From an uncultured Gellertiella sp. (GTDB taxonomy: Bacteria; Pseudomonadota; Alphaproteobacteria; Rhizobiales; Rhizobiaceae), in contig NZ_OY735139.1 of NCBI RefSeq assembly GCF_963457605.1, positions 2,200,001 through 2,264,000 on the forward strand: a DNA stretch of 64,000 nucleotides, written 5' to 3'. Position numbers and translations under genes: made by a program. Shown here one piece after another: positions 62,520-64,000 of the stretch (positions are counted from its first letter, which is position 1; each line of letters begins with the position of its first letter). The notes under the pieces are model-generated. The model saw only the letters and a program-made list of their open reading frames with translations. It searched no databases and was not told the origin of the DNA.

Positions 62520-62634
62520 GGTTTCCTCCTCAGCCAGAGGTGCCCACCGGAGGGCAAGAAGGCTGGCTGTCCGTTTCGCTGCAATGGGTCGGGTCCGGCG
62601 GCAGGCGCGCCGCCGGACATTCGGTCAGGCCGTG

Positions 62635-64000
<1,366 letters not shown>

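Overview
The window looks like chromosomal DNA of an alphaproteobacterium of the order Hyphomicrobiales (Rhizobiales), probably near Rhizobium/Agrobacterium. This rests on the rhizobial-type 23S-5S-tRNA-fMet order, the high GC content with dense ATGA/GTGA stop-start overlaps, and gene families typical of the group (OpgC, binding-protein ABC importers, a coupled CbpA/CbpM pair, RpiR/IclR/LysR regulators). No phage, IS element, integrase or CRISPR array was seen. The genus is inference.

Layout. 1-2264: 3' part of an rrn operon (23S, 5S, initiator tRNA) with a duplicated fragment of the tRNA 5' half. 2280-14034 (minus): one long unit encoding a polyol/sugar-type ABC importer (binding protein, two permeases, a 73-aa membrane protein, two ATPases), then an ATP-type DhaK-DhaL fusion kinase, then a full PEP-dependent dihydroxyacetone kinase (DhaL, EIIA, HPr, full-length enzyme I, DhaK) and a small HTH-like protein. 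14439-23080: chemoreceptor, Mg-type P-ATPase, a CbpA-CbpM-ABC membrane-domain unit, and a YbhN-like membrane protein preceded by two perfect FNR/FixK-type boxes. 23093-31985: sugar oxidoreductase plus TIM-barrel pair, a two-gene DNA repair unit (exonuclease and ATP-dependent ligase), OpgC overlapping a ThDP enzyme, and a secreted hydrolase. 31999-34876: ECF sigma factor, zinc anti-sigma, TPR protein and membrane protein. 35094-40101: valine-type acyl-CoA catabolism with a divergent LysR regulator.

40234-52212 is the most unusual region: RpiR regulator, amidase, NylB-like serine hydrolase, BetI-like TetR, class III aminotransferase, a Pot-type ABC importer, a cupin of the DMSP-lyase family and an AcuI-type acryloyl-CoA reductase. 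This reads as a catabolic locus for an imported amine, amide or onium compound that may be cleaved to acrylate; the combination is not one I can name. 52285-58080 is a second locus of unclear substrate: aldehyde dehydrogenase divergent from IclR, Tm-1-like protein, HAD hydrolase and aminotransferase. A hairpin-repeat cluster and an RHH/ParE-like toxin-antitoxin pair separate it from the last block (58972 to the window end, minus): hpaE-D-G-H-I, the lower homoprotocatechuate meta-cleavage pathway, with hpaE cut by the window edge.

Overall this is an importer-rich catabolic region in which most transport operons sit beside their own regulator and first enzymes. Functions are assigned from motifs, lengths and gene order only; no database search was run.
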